Assembly: GCA_018398575.1 (NCBI GenBank) | Contig: JAGTXZ010000002.1 | Span: 2,544,501-2,608,500, forward strand | DNA length: 64,000 nt | Direction of reading: 5' to 3' | Source of the DNA: Ampelomyces quisqualis | Taxonomy: Eukaryota > Ascomycota > Dothideomycetes > Pleosporales > Phaeosphaeriaceae | Shown here: positions 49,020 to 60,086 of the stretch, one piece after another | Layout: every line of letters begins with the position of its first letter | How positions within the stretch are numbered: the stretch's first letter is position 1 | Position numbers and translations under genes: made by a program | The notes under the pieces: generated by a model | The model's database searches: none | The model's input: only the letters and a program-made list of their open reading frames with translations | What the model was told of the DNA's origin: nothing

Positions 49020-49754
49020 AACAGTTTGGACAATAAAATTACAGATTCAGAAGATCTTTCATTTATACAGTGATTAGCTGGATTAATAGATAGAGATAGT
49101 TACTTTTTATTTTCTAAAAAGAGATATAATAGTTGTGAAATAACTATAGATACCAGAGATAAAAAAGTTCTATATTTAATCCTACATAGATACGAAGGAT
49201 CTGTAAAACAAATTTCAAACGCATACGCATTTAAATATAAATTAAGAAATAAGACAGGTTTAATCGCACTAATAAATAATGTAAAGGGATTAATTCGAAA
49301 TCCTACACGTTTATTACAAATGAATAAGCTTTGTCTAAAATTTAATCTAGAATTTAAGTATGCAAATGATCTTACTTTTAATGATAGGTAACTTAGTAGG
49401 TTTATAGATAGTGATGGTTCAGTATATTATAATAAATTATCAGGTCAAGTTTTTATTAGTATAACTCAAAAAAATATGTACTTATTAAAACCCCTAATTA
49501 AGATATAGGGAGGAAGAGTGGATATTACTAGTACTAAAAAAGAAGCATTTAAATATGTTACCTATAGAAAAACGGAACTATTTAACTTGATAGATAATTA
49601 TTTTAGTAAATATCCTTTAAAAACAGAAAAAATAAAAAAAGTAAATTTAATAAAACAATTTTTTTTAGTTAGATTAAGTAAAAAAAATAAAGATGTTGTG
49701 AAATTTAATGAATGAGTTAAATTTAAAGATAAGTGAGAAAAATATATAGATTAA
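49020..49754 (+). pseudogene. LAGLIDADG endonuclease C, nad5 intron 2
   Basis: WLAGLIDRDSYFLFSKK (TGA Trp at 49,071), GLIRNPTRLLQMNKLC, then a second motif LSRFIDSDGSVYY, ending at TAA 49,752. In-frame TAA near 49,388 and TAG near 49,506 interrupt it, both explained by TGA/TGG to TAA/TAG changes. Clearly paralogous to B by order and wording of blocks (NP-LLQL-K-C, SGLID-NGSVYY). Confidence 0.78.
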
Positions 49755-49949
49755 TAAAGAAATGGTCTACAGTTACATAGAAATGGAAACACATATTATA
49801 GTTACATCTTTTATAAACTTGCGTTGCAATAAAGCTATATCTTTATATATAGTGAATAGTAAAAATAATATCTTTATTAAAAAAAGCATATTATTTATAA
49901 TATCTCTTACTTAAAAAAATTTTCTTCTTATTATATACAGTTATATAGT

Positions 49950-50607
49950 GTATATATTAATAAAACAGTATATTAATAATTTTATTTATACTAGTATATC
50001 TTTATATTTTGTTGCTTTTGTGTTAGTATTAATATGTAGTATATGTGTTTCATGTTTAACCAATAGATTATTTGAACATTTAGTTAATAAATAGAAAAAT
50101 ACTTTTTGGGATAAATATGTTTTAGCTACTTTAATTGATTTATCTATAAGTTATTTTAATTCGCTATCTTGTAATAATGCTTTATGTTTTGTTAGATATT
50201 AATATAAGAATAACAGTGATAATAAGAACTACAGTAATAATAAGTATAGTATTGTTAAAGTTTTTGCTTGGCAACTTAAAGCGCAAGCCAAGGAGAGAAT
50301 TAGGCGTAGTTGTCTTAGTTGAGAAATTAAGGCTCTATCCAACAACACAGTAGCACAAATAACTCCTGATACGCAAGCAGCAGCAAAAAATGCTAGTTTA
50401 ACTTACTATAGAATTAAAAGACTAGAGCCTATTGCTGCAGCGCTTAGTAGAGAAAAGGATAATAAAAACGTTGCATTACACGATGTTGTTACGGAGCACA
50501 TAGATAGTTCTAAACAGAAATTATGTACATTTATAAAAGAAGCAACTACCTTTGCTTATGCACACAAGGCTACTAAACAGGATGTAATGTTTAAAGTTAG
50601 TAAGTAA
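49950..50607 (+). pseudogene. Unknown ORF inside nad5 intron 2
   Basis: Frame ending TAA 50,605, with an N-terminal hydrophobic segment (FVAFVLVLICSICVSC) and a basic/helical C-terminal part (QLKAQAKERIRRSCLSW, IKEATTFAYAHK). TGA read as Trp. TAG near 50,092 and TAA near 50,200 fit TGG and TCA-context mutations. It has no LAGLIDADG or GIY-YIG motif, so it is not an obvious homing endonuclease. Family unknown. Confidence 0.4.
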
Positions 50608-50747
50608 CTAAATAGACTTTATACTTTTTAAGGGTTAAAAAGCATAAGTTATAATTATGTACTATGTAAAATAATACATTTTTAACTTGGAGTTACTTAT
50701 ATACTTTTTATAATCAGTGTTTTATACTATATGTAACCAGCAATTAG

Positions 50748-52159
50748 GTATAATAGTTATAGCTATAGGTTTATCTTGTTATCCTTTAGCTTTATATTAT
50801 TTGGTAAACCATGCGTTCTATAAAGCACTTTTATTCTTAGGAGCTAGTGCAGTAATTTATGCTGTAGCTAATAACTAAGACTTTAGAAAATACGGTAGGT
50901 TAAGACCCTTTTTACTACTTACTTACTCTGTAATGCTTATAGCTTCTTTAAGTTTAGTAGCCTTCCCTTTTATAACAGGGTTCTATTCAAAAGATTTTAT
51001 ACTTAAGTCTGCTTACAGTTAATTTTGTTTCTCTAGTACTGTTGTTTACATAATAGCTACAGTAGGAGCAATGTTTACTACATTATACTCTGTAAAAGTG
51101 TTGTATTTAACATTCTTAACTAATCCTAATAGACCTTTAAAAAACTATGTTTATTATATTTTACTAGGTATCTTTTACAGGGATAAAGCGCCTAGTGTTT
51201 CTTATAATAGTGTTATACAACATGATAATAAAGGTAAATATAACTATTTGGAATATTTTATCCAAAATGATAAAGGAGCACATAAAGGTAATATCTTTAT
51301 AAGCTTACCTTTAATGATTTTAGCTATATTCTCTATATTCCTTGGATTTATAACAAAGGATATGTTTATAGGATTAGGTTCAGGATTCTTTTCAGATAAT
51401 GCTTTATTTATACATCCTTCTCATAAGATAATGTTAGATACTGAATTTGCTGTACTAACTCTATTTAAGTTATTACCTTTAATGTTTACTATATTATTAA
51501 TTGTAATTGCTATAGTATTGTCTGAATACTTGTCTATAATACTAATTTACTTTAAATTATCTAGACTAGGTTACAACATTTTTAGTTTCTTTAATAAACG
51601 TTTCTTAATAGAGCTATTTTATAACAGATACATTACTAGTGTTATACTAAAACTTAGTAGACAGACTACTAAAGTAATAGATAAAGGATCCGTAGAGTAT
51701 ATAGGACCTTTTGGATTAGAAAAAGGATTATTTAGTATAAGTAAGAATATAGCTAAACTAAGTACTAGTGTTATTACATCTTATGCCCTATATATTCTAA
51801 TAGGATTAATCTTTTATCTTTTATATTATACATATTTCAATAATAATATAATTATAGTAACGCTATGTCTATCTTTATCTTTATTTTCAGTATTATATTT
51901 AAATGTTAATATTATAAATATAATTCGTTCTTCTACTAACGCAGCTATGCTTGGTGTCTTCGGATTATTAACGCATTATAAGAACCCTAGAAGACAAACT
52001 ATAATCAATAAAAGTCGTGTTAATAGAGTTTCTAATAAAGATAAATTTAGTAGATTAGTAGAAGAACAGTGCGATATACTAGTCAATTACAAACGCCAAA
52101 TATTAAAGGGAGTTAGAGATAGTCTGGTAAGTAAGGATATAGGAAAATATGCTGATTAG
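50748..52159 (+). pseudogene. nad5: nad5 exon 3
   Basis: Resumes [12 protein letters not shown], then [43 protein letters not shown], and the C-terminal membrane and tail region to TAG at 52,157. TAA at 50,876 and 51,020 replace the Gln of NNQDF and SAYSQF; both are CAA after T or C. VIYAV for VIHAV is the same change at His. The coding tail after about 51,200 is long but open. Confidence 0.92.
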
Positions 52160-52281
52160 TTGTGCGCAAAGCATATTAATACTATGCATAATATGTTTGA
52201 AAATCTTATATCAGCAGGTACATTTGGTTAATACAGCTACATGTTTTTCTTAGTTTTATAACAGAACATTTCCTAGTCATT

Positions 52282-52306
52282 AGGGGTTTTTTTTTTTTTT
52301 TTTTTT
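52282..52306. repeat. Poly(T) tract
   Basis: About 21 consecutive T just upstream of element E. No other feature between nad5 and the element. Confidence 0.8.
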
Positions 52307-52342
52307 AGATTACTATATTAGTAAGAATACGATTATATTGCC

Positions 52343-52510
52343 GTTAACTTGTTATAAGAAAAGTAAAATGCGTTATATAATAACATTTTTTTATCTATAA
52401 TAGTATAACAAATACTAGTCTACGTATAATATCTCTATACTAGGAAATTGCATTTGTAAGTTTATAGTTACACAGCTATTATAGGGAGAAGACATTTTGT
52501 AAAGCCCTTT
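52343..52510 (+). ncRNA. Gene-end structured element, copy E
   Basis: TTAACTTGTTAT (52,344), TATAACAAATACTAG, CTAGT...ACTAG stem, GGAAATTGC, TATAGGGAGAAGACA and TGTAAAGCCCTTTT. Lies 184 bp after the nad5 stop. The inner ACA/TGT arm and the outer AGGG/CCCT stem are present. Confidence 0.75.
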
Positions 52511-52608
52511 TATTTTTTTTATTCATTTATAGATAACTCTATTATTATATTAGCGCTATGTCTATCTCTATCTTTAGTACTTACTAGTAGCAGTACTTAC
52601 CCCTTAAC

Positions 52609-52706
52609 AGTATATACTAGTGCTATGGTTTCAAGTAGTCCTTCTAGTAGTCCTAACAGTATATACTAGTGCTATGGTTTCAAGTGGTCCTTCTAGTAGT
52701 CCTAAC
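52609..52706 (+). repeat. 49-bp direct repeat, two copies
   Basis: Units at 52,609-52,657 and 52,658-52,706 differ only by AGTAGTCC versus AGTGGTCC, a TGG/TAG transition. They fall in the 5' part of a short frame that ends at 52,920. Confidence 0.92.
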
Positions 52707-52920
52707 AAAATAAGATTTGCTATCGTTTTTAATAACTTATACCTTAAAGAAGAAAAAAAAATCCCCTTTAGAGGAGTATAAATAAGCTTGGGAATACATG
52801 AGAAGAGTTCGTAAAAGTCTAGATATCGCTGAATTAGATATAAATTTCTTACTTTTCAGATGGCAAATTATATACGTAAATAACCCTGTTGAATATAGAA
52901 TTGCTATGTTTGGTAAGTAA
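52690..52920 (+). pseudogene. Short unknown ORF before element F
   Basis: With TAA at about 52,714 and 52,780 read as mutated sense codons, a frame runs to TAA 52,918: SPLEEYK-AWEYMRRVRK, LDIAELDINFLLFRWQ, YRIAMFGK. ATG 52,798 would give 40 codons with no stop. No family recognised. 52,511-52,689 contains no other gene. Confidence 0.35.
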
Positions 52921-53092
52921 TAATATTACTAAATTAAGTAGTTATTACATATTATACCTTAACTATTCTAACATAATTAATTCTTTATCTTTTATTTTAT
53001 TAATATATTAATAACTCTATTATATTAGCGCTATATATTTATTTATATATTTTTTTTTATTTGGATATCCTAGTAAAAACGGGTAGACTACC

Positions 53093-53300
53093 GTTAACTT
53101 GTTATGCTGTTTGTTTCTTTTTTTGGTTTTTTTTTATTAATGCATTTATTAATCCAAATAAAAGGTCGAAACTATTTGGCAATAGGATTATATAGCATAA
53201 CAAATCCTAGTAGATAAAAACTTTCTATTTGCTGGAAAATTGCAATCATATAATATAAAAAGCAATTAAGGGAGAAGACTAATCGAGGATTGGTAAAGCC
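53093..53300 (+). ncRNA. Gene-end structured element, copy F (inverted loop)
   Basis: TTAACTTGTTATG (53,094), CATAACAAATCCTAG (53,195), CTAG...CTGG stem, AAAATTGCAA...AAAGCAATTAAGGGAGAAGAC, and a 7-bp inner arm ACTAATC/GATTGGT before AAAGCC. The large loop of arm 1 is the reverse complement of the loop in copy C. The element lies 173 bp after the stop at 52,918. Confidence 0.8.
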
Positions 53301-53534
53301 AAAAAAAAACTTTATGTAAACAGTATCCATTTTACATGCAAGATGTTAAGTGTTTAAATCACTTACTTCTGATTATTAGTTAAAAATTAGTAGATAGCTC
53401 TATAAATATAAGGGCAAAATTTCTACGCTAATGGTTATAATTATATAGATAGTAATTATCTAAAGATCTATTATATAGTTAAAAGCATAACTTATATTGC
53501 CTTAATTTATACCAATAACTTATTTAAATATCCT
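53301..53534. other. Spacer before rps3
   Basis: AT-rich, no gene seen. Confidence 0.5.
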
Positions 53535-54872
53535 ATGTTAAATTTATTCTATAATAAACAAAGTGGTTTTAACCATAAATGATCTATTACTAGTTTAATA
53601 GAAAAAATCAAAAAAATACAGAGTAATTCTAAAATAAATAAATATAACAAAATTATAGATTACCTATATGCTAGTAAAGAATAAGATACTAGCATGTTTT
53701 CTTACAATAAATATTATATAATATTAAATATTTGTTATAATGCTGTTCTAAATAAATTAGTTAAATTTTATTATAATATGTTAGAATATAGGACAAAAAT
53801 CCTATATAAAATCAGACGTTCCAATAAAACCCGGTACTTATCTAATAAACTATTTACAAGTAGAGCTGAGCTAAATCACACTAATACGGCTATTTTTATT
53901 ACGGTTTATTTATATAATAAAAAAAAATATTCTATTGTACAGTATATAGTAGATGTTGTTGCATATATAAAATCAAAATTAAAACCTAAAAACAGGTTAG
54001 TTCATTTTTTAAAAGATAATTTTTTTATAGTTAAAAAATGAAATATGCCTTCATTTAAGACTGTTAATAATGTAGTAAGATATTTACTTTTTTATATAAA
54101 AATAAGATACCTTAAGTTATACAATATACCTATATACATCATTATATAATTAAAGAAATTATTTAGATTACAAGAAACCCATTTTGATTATACAAATAAG
54201 ATTAACTTTAATCTATCTAAATCTAATACCTTAAATTTAAAATGAAGAAATTTAGGTTTAATTAGTTTAATAGAAAAGTTATATTACAAAAAAGTGTTAT
54301 TTAATGTAATTGAATTAAAATCTATACATTTAAATAGTAATGTTTTTTCATTAGCAGTTACTTTAAAATTAAGAGATAGGAAAAATAAAGCAGTAAGAAT
54401 TTTAAGAAAAGCTATATTACAAATGGTAAGAATACCTTCTTTACATACACTTATAACATTTGACAATAATATTAAAGAAATGAATAAAAACAATATTATA
54501 AAAACTATAAAACAACAAATAGTAAGTAGTGTAAGATTTGAAGCATCTGGTAGATTAACAAGACGTTTAACAGCTATAAGAGCTGTTTTCAAATACAGAT
54601 ATGCAGGTAGTTTAAAAAATATATGTAGTTCATTTAACAATCTATCTTCTACTATGTTAAGAGGTTGCGTTAAATCTAACTCAAAGCGTACCCTAATAAA
54701 CTCTAAAACCAGAAATGGAACTTTTGGTTTAAAATGTTGAATTAGCAGTTATAATCTACTGGTACAATTAATAAGTCAATTACTAACTAGATATTGCATT
54801 ATTTTAGTCGTTATTTCTTGTTTATTTGTTATTGGTATAATTTACTTTATCTATATTTCTGTTATTAGCTAA
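53535..54872 (+). pseudogene. rps3: rps3, two RIP-type stops
   Basis: Mitochondrial ribosomal protein S3 of the small subunit. The C-terminal signature is clear: RFEASGRLTRRLTAIRAVFKYRYAGSLKNI, then RGCVKSNSKRTLINSKTRNGTFGLK between 54,530 and 54,735. ATG 53,535 (MLNLFYNKQ) gives a Lys/Asn-rich N-terminal half, as usual for fungal rps3. TAA near 53,682 and 54,146 are one transition from TGA (Trp). Reading through TGA at 54,738 continues to TAA 54,870 with a hydrophobic tail not present in the second copy at 62.65-62.99 kb. Confidence 0.87.
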
Positions 54873-55128
54873 TATGCAGCTAGATCTAGAGGGCTTTACT
54901 TTAAAGGTAGTGTTTTTACACGTTGAACCTTTTTTTTTTAGCAAAAATATACTAATTGATCTTTAATAGGTTTATCAAAAACAGTTAAAATAAGCTTAGT
55001 TATTTTAGCATTGTTTATTGTACCATCACATCTACAATTTAACGTTTCTATTTTTCTTGTTCTTATATGTATAACTACAGCAGCTATTTTTTTATTTAAT
55101 CTATATCTATAACGATTGTAATAATATA
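54873..55128. other. Spacer
   Basis: Contains fragments of a hydrophobic frame (near 54,960-55,110, TGA as Trp) but no recognisable gene. Confidence 0.4.
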
Positions 55129-57274
55129 ATGCACTTTAGTACAGATTACTTTTCTATAATTATAGGGTATTATGTGTCTTTAGTTTAAAAAACTATAGCT
55201 TATTCAGATTTTAATAATATATATTCAGCGATCATAATTATTATTACACTATCAATAATAATTATTAGTCTAATTGTTATTAAGGAAGATATAACTCTTA
55301 GAGAGCAAATACTACGTATCTGAAATAATAGAAAGCTTATCTTTATTATTTGATTAGCAGTAATGTTTATTGTATTTATATTAAACATGCTCCTAATAAC
55401 ATTAGGTCTAGGGTTGTTTATTCTTACTAGTAGTCTAACATTGTTTGTTTATTTATTGTTTACTAAAGTTATTAGTATTAAATTAATCTTAACCTTAATT
55501 AAATGCTGTGTTATACAGAAAGTAACAATAGAGGATCTTTCTTTAAGCATATCTACTGCTATCTTTACCTGTATAGTAGGTTATATTAACTGTTATTTTA
55601 TATTACCTTTAATAAAAATTAAAATCTCTTGAGGTTTAACTCAAATAGATGAAATATTTACATATATTTCTAATTGATTTAATAAATCTATAGAGGTTAA
55701 TAATAATAAAAGTCTCGTTTGAGGTCTTTGTAATATTATTGCTGCACACCCTATTGGTAGATATCTAGTATCCTGTTACAAACTGTTAAACCATAGTAGT
55801 GTTAGTAATAGATCTTCCCCTTTTAGAAGACATTTTGAACAGATTATAAAAAAAACTATAAATAATTATCCTTTAACAAAAAAAATAAAAAATTAGCAGA
55901 TTTACTTCAACAAATTTACCTAGAATAATAAATAAACATCTAGATATTTCTTGTAGATACAAAGGTAATAGTAGTAATTTAAACACTCTATTTAGGAATA
56001 ATACAAAATATACACAAGGTGTTATTTCTAATTGCATTTCTAGCTATTTAAATTCTAGCTATTTAAATTGTACATGTAAAATTAACTTAACGTGTTCAAA
56101 TAAAATAGTTAATATTAAGGTTAAATTAAAAAATAGCCTTCTTGAACAATATAGTTTAAATAGAACCGATTTAACTGTAAAAAATTCACATAATAATAGG
56201 TATTATGACGATTTTAATAAATCTAAAGCTAAAGATAAGAGGGCGAGGATTATGAAAAGATAGCTTTTAACAGATCCTAATATAATAGGTTACTATCGTA
56301 ATTTACAAGTGTATACGTTAAGTGGTTACAGCTATACTAATTATAACAATCTACAAAATGAATATACCACAATAGCAGAACCTTCTGTTTTAAATAGTAA
56401 CAACAATAATTTACAAGAGTATACGCTAAGTAATTACAATAATACTGAATATAACAATCTACAAACTAAATATAACATTCTACAAACTAATTATAGCAAT
56501 CTACAAAATAATTATAATATTCCACAAACTAATTATAACAATCCACAAAATTATTATAACATTCCACAAACTAATTATAACATTCCACAAACTGATTATA
56601 ACAATCCACAAAATGAATATATCACAATAGCAGAACCTTCTGTTTTAAATAGTAACAATGGTAATTTACAAGAGTATGCGTGGAATGATTACAATTGTAC
56701 TGAATATAACATTCCACAAACTGATTTAGATGGGTTAACTCAAAATAATATAATAGGTGATTACAGAGAATCAGAAGATAGTATAGATACTACAAAGAAT
56801 TCTGATAACAATATTTACTATAAAAGGCTTACTAATAAGGAAATGAAGTCTTTAATAGAGGACCTGGCTGATATAAAATCTAGCAAAATTGGTCAAAAAA
56901 GTCTATTTAAGGAATTAGGTATATATCTAGATATAAAAAAAGAGTATGTAATCGAAGATTATGTAATAAATGGGTTTAATTTTAGAAAAGTACATCCTTT
57001 ACTAACTAGGTTACGTAATACTAATAATTATTTAATTAGCCTCACAAGGGACGGGAAGTATCTTACTTTCCCAAATTCTAGAGTTAACGATCTAATCTTT
57101 AATCTGAAACGTTTAATGTTATATAACGGTTGTCTAGTAATAGGTAGTAAATATTCAGCCCTATTGAATTATAAGGAAAGGCAGTCTTTACTATATGACC
57201 TGTGAGATAGAGAATCTAGAATTGCTGATAAAAAAAAACAACCGAGTATCAGATATAAGTATATGTCTAAATAG
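55129..57274 (+). pseudogene. Long membrane ORF with Asn/Gln-rich heptad repeats
   Basis: ATG 55,129 opens a frame with three or more strongly hydrophobic segments (about residues 30-48, 75-115, 140-160), TGA as Trp, and a basic linker. After a frameshift in an A-run near 55,880-55,900 the reading continues to 57,274. The middle (56,309-56,760) is Asn/Tyr/Gln-rich, with seven heptads of NYNIPQT type and a duplicated TIAEPSVLNSNN segment. The C-terminal 170 residues form a non-repetitive domain (KRLTNKEMKSLIEDL, FNFRKVHPLLTRL, RLMLYNGCLVIG). TAA 55,186 and TAG near 56,263 fit YCA/TGG mutation. Family unknown; it could be a large mitochondrial membrane protein with a disordered central region. 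Confidence 0.55.
56440..56620 (+). repeat. 21-bp coding repeats, NYNIPQT type
   Basis: Seven consecutive in-frame 21-bp units such as AATTATAACATTCCACAAAC, alternating NIPQT and NNPQN. A longer duplication (56,341-56,450 and 56,600-56,710) flanks them. Confidence 0.9.
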
Positions 57275-57299
57275 AAATACAAACTATGTAATAAAAGGT

Positions 57300-57470
57300 A
57301 CTAATAAAAAAAAGTACATCCTTTACTAACTAGGTTATTTAATACTAATAGGTAATTATTTGCCACCAAAGCGGATAGGAGTCTTGATTTCTCAAGGACT
57401 AAAATTACGCAGCTAACCCTTGGTCTGATAAAATTAATGTTATCTAACTAGGTAAAAATATTATCACAAT
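57300..57470 (+). pseudogene. Partial duplicate of the ORF C-terminal domain
   Basis: AAGTACATCCTTTACTAACT and GGTTATTTAATACTAATAG repeat the sequence at 56,988-57,030, followed by degenerate copies of the next 100 bp. A broken tandem duplication of the preceding gene end. Confidence 0.7.
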
Positions 57471-57663
57471 AATTTCAGACGTAAAGATTTTCTAACCTAG
57501 CTTTGTTTTAACTATAAATTTGTGTAAATACAGTTACTAAGCAATCATAAGGCGCTTAAAGGATTAAAAGCTGTGATACTGTATTAACATTTTGTTAATC
57601 TAGTATGATTATTTCTATTCATATCCATTTATTATTTAGGTTTAGTTTTTCTTACACAGTTCT

Positions 57664-57726
57664 ATGCCTATTGTTGTAGAATCTGAATCGTTAGAAAAGT
57701 TTTTTATCTGATTACAAGAACAATAG
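57664..57726 (+). pseudogene. cox2: Orphan cox2 3' end, copy 2
   Basis: Twenty codons, MPIVVESESLEKFFIWLQEQ-stop, with TGA as Trp; the C-terminus of cytochrome c oxidase subunit 2. Better conserved than the copy at 40,559. No upstream cox2 exon is present in the window, so this is either a last exon whose partner is outside or a duplicated tail. Element G begins 62 bp downstream. Confidence 0.7.
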
Positions 57727-57787
57727 TGTAATAGAACCTATTTAAGAACTATCGATAAATTTTGCTAAAAATAGTGGTTATTTTACC

Positions 57788-57949
57788 ATTAACTTGTTAT
57801 GAAAAGTAAAAACATATTTACCATGTATTATAACAAATCCCAGCTTTAAGAATCTTTTAGATTTAAGCTAGAAAATTGTAGTTACATATTCTGTAATGCA
57901 AGGGGGGAGAAGACAAATAGATAGCTAAGCTATATTTGGTAAAGCCCTA
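57788..57949 (+). ncRNA. Gene-end structured element, copy G
   Basis: TTAACTTGTTATG (57,789), hairpin GTAAA/TTTAC, TATAACAAATCCCAG (57,829), AGCTTAA-type stem, AAAATTG...GCAAGGGGGGAGAAGAC, inner arm CAAATA/TATTTG, GGTAAAGCCCTAT. One of the cleanest copies. Confidence 0.8.
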
Positions 57950-58073
57950 TACAAATCACATTTACCCGTTATTTAAAAATATACAATCTATCTGTATTAA
58001 ATAGATAATTATCATGATTAATTAAAATATACTTTTTTAAATGTAATTTTAAGATCATTCTTTTAAATTTAAA

Positions 58074-58220
58074 ATGTTATATTTTCCAACTATTATATCT
58101 GTTCTTGAAGTTTTAGCTGTTACTATACCTGTTTTACTAACAGTAGCTTTTGTAACAGTAGCTAAAAGAAAAACAATAGCTAGTATGCAAAGAAGATTGG
58201 GACCTAATGCAGTAGGTTAT
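58074..58220 (+). CDS. nad1: nad1 exon 1
   Basis: NADH dehydrogenase subunit 1, the quinone-site membrane subunit of complex I. ATG 58,074: MLYFPTIISVLEVLAVTIPV, KRKTIASMQRRLGPNAVGY, a perfect family N-terminus. Interrupted after GY by a group I intron whose endonuclease is fused in frame. No mutation damage. Element G and a cox2 tail lie upstream. Confidence 0.95.
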
Positions 58221-59633
58221 ACTAATTATAATCTTACCTTTAAAAGATTTTATTATTCTTCTTGTAATAATTTAAGAGAATTATACCGTAATAGGGTAGC
58301 TCCTGTAATTGAATACACGGATAGTGTACTTTTTACTTGTACCGATTTGCTTAATTTATCTTTGGTAAATGCTTTCTTTAAACCTTTAAAAGGTAAAGGG
58401 GGTATTTATATGTTTAGATATAAAAAAGATTCAAATGTTTTTTATATAGGGAGAACTAAAGATTTTCACAAAAGATTTAAAGATCATGTGAATTCCGAAT
58501 TAAAGGATAGATGTCATAAATTTGCTATCTCAACTGGTTGAGATAATTTTGAATTTTCTATTATTGAGTTATGTGATCTTAACATCCAAGAAGATAGAGA
58601 AAATTTTTACTTGCAAAAATACTTACCTGTGTTAAATACTATATTTAAAAGTAATTTTGGTCAAATACAATCTTATGATTCTTTATTTAATATATTAAGA
58701 CTTAGAAAATTACAAGTAGATTTAGATAAACAATATACAGGTATTAATATTTATCTTTATAAATATTTTAATAGACAAGTTAATAATAATTATCAAACAT
58801 TTAGCAGTATAAATGAGATATCTAAAAATTTAAGTATAGCTAGGGAAACTATTAGTGTGTATTTAAATACATATGTGCCTTATAAAGATTTTTTATTTTT
58901 AACTAATAAAATAGACTCTTTTGATTTAGTAGATAAATTAATTAAGGATGCTATGCTTGGATTAAATTTAAATCACAATTTACCTAAAAAAATCTTAATG
59001 TATTTTGTAGAATCTAATAGTACTGTAGTTAAAACTGAATTAGAGTCTAAAAGTGCAGTAGCTAAATTATTAAATGTGCAATATTTAGTTATTACTAACT
59101 ATCTAGATAAATTAATAAAAGGAGGTATTAATAGTTATTATTTATTTACTCATGAATTAAGTAGTCTAGATTTAGAAAAACTAATTGAATTCTCATTATT
59201 AAGAAAAACTAGAAATTGTACAGTATGAGCTTATAATGCTATAACTTTAGAATTAATTACAAATACATTTAGTAGTCTTCAAAAAGCAGCTGAATATTTT
59301 AATGTAGACTATAGATCTGTATTAAACTATTTAGATACTGGATTAGCTACTAAAAAAGGTAAGGGTTTAGTGTACTTTTTTAGTAATGAGCTGACTAATT
59401 TAAAGAGAGAAGAACTATTAAATAATTTAAAAATAGCCAAAAATAAGACTACTTCCATTTGAGTTTATAAAAAAATGGAAGGTAAACTAATTTTAATAAA
59501 CTCTGATACACCTAGTTTTAGTTCAAAACATTTAGCAGCTAAAGAATTAAATATAAGTACTAAAACAATTAGTAAATTCTTGAATATTCATAAAGACTAT
59601 AAAGGATTGTATTTTTATAGTATTAAAGTATAA
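58221..59633 (+). CDS. GIY-YIG homing endonuclease, nad1 intron, intact
   Basis: Fused to exon 1; open for about 470 codons to TAA 59,631 with TGA Trp at 58,539, 59,226 and 59,460. GIYMFRYKK...FYIGRTKDFHKRFKDH carries the GIY, YIG, Arg and His-Asn-type catalytic region (residues about 62-95 after the exon). Repeated NUMOD-like DNA-binding segments follow (ISKNLSIARETIS, AKLLNVQYLV, AAEYFNVDYRSV, AAKELNISTKTIS). Undamaged, unlike the endonucleases at 34-49 kb. Confidence 0.9.
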
Positions 59634-60086
59634 GGTTTTAGGTAAAGTGTAAGAAACTTTATTAAGCCCTTAGTGAAAGAAAACCTTTTGCTATAAATCG
59701 TCAAATTGTCGGGAAAGCCCTAAAGCTATTTCAACCAAGCAAGTATGGTAACATAATTTGTGGCACAGGTAATGACTCGTGGTTATTTTTTTTTTTTATT
59801 TATAAATTAAAAAAATTAGGTAAAATCGAAATAGATTATGGAAAGTGAATGGGTAATCCGCAGCCAAGTGCCAAGTATAAAATATTTGGTATGCAGTTCA
59901 TCGACTAAACGGCGATTGGCGTTATTATTATTAATAATGCTTAAGATATAGTCAGACCCTACTTGAAAAAGTACAGGATATATATATTTTATATATCCGT
60001 TAAATGGATAGTTCGCTATTTAGGGAGAAAGTTCCCAAGCTTTGCCTGTTTTATGTATATAAATGGCTAAATGGGGATATTCGTGA
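59634..60086 (+). ncRNA. Group I intron core, nad1 intron
   Basis: TCGGGAAAGCCC, GGGTAATCCGCAGCCAAG, CAGTTCATCGACTAAACGG and TTAAGATATAGTCAGACCC are the successive core segments of a group I intron; the intron ends just before TATGGTCTACTTCAAGC. Confidence 0.85.

Noticed and set aside
38691..52159. RNA editing as the explanation for stops in nad4 and nad5
   Set aside because: It would require U-to-C and A-to-G editing at many sites, not known in fungal mitochondria, and the context matches RIP in the adjoining DNA.
54284..54640. 118-codon minus-strand ORF
   Set aside because: It is the complement of the conserved C-terminal part of rps3. The same antisense frame reappears at 62,646-62,969 only because rps3 is duplicated there.
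57664..57726. The MPIVVES tail as a free-standing 20-residue peptide gene
   Set aside because: Sequence matches the C-terminus of cox2; two copies with duplicated flanks are better explained as displaced gene ends.
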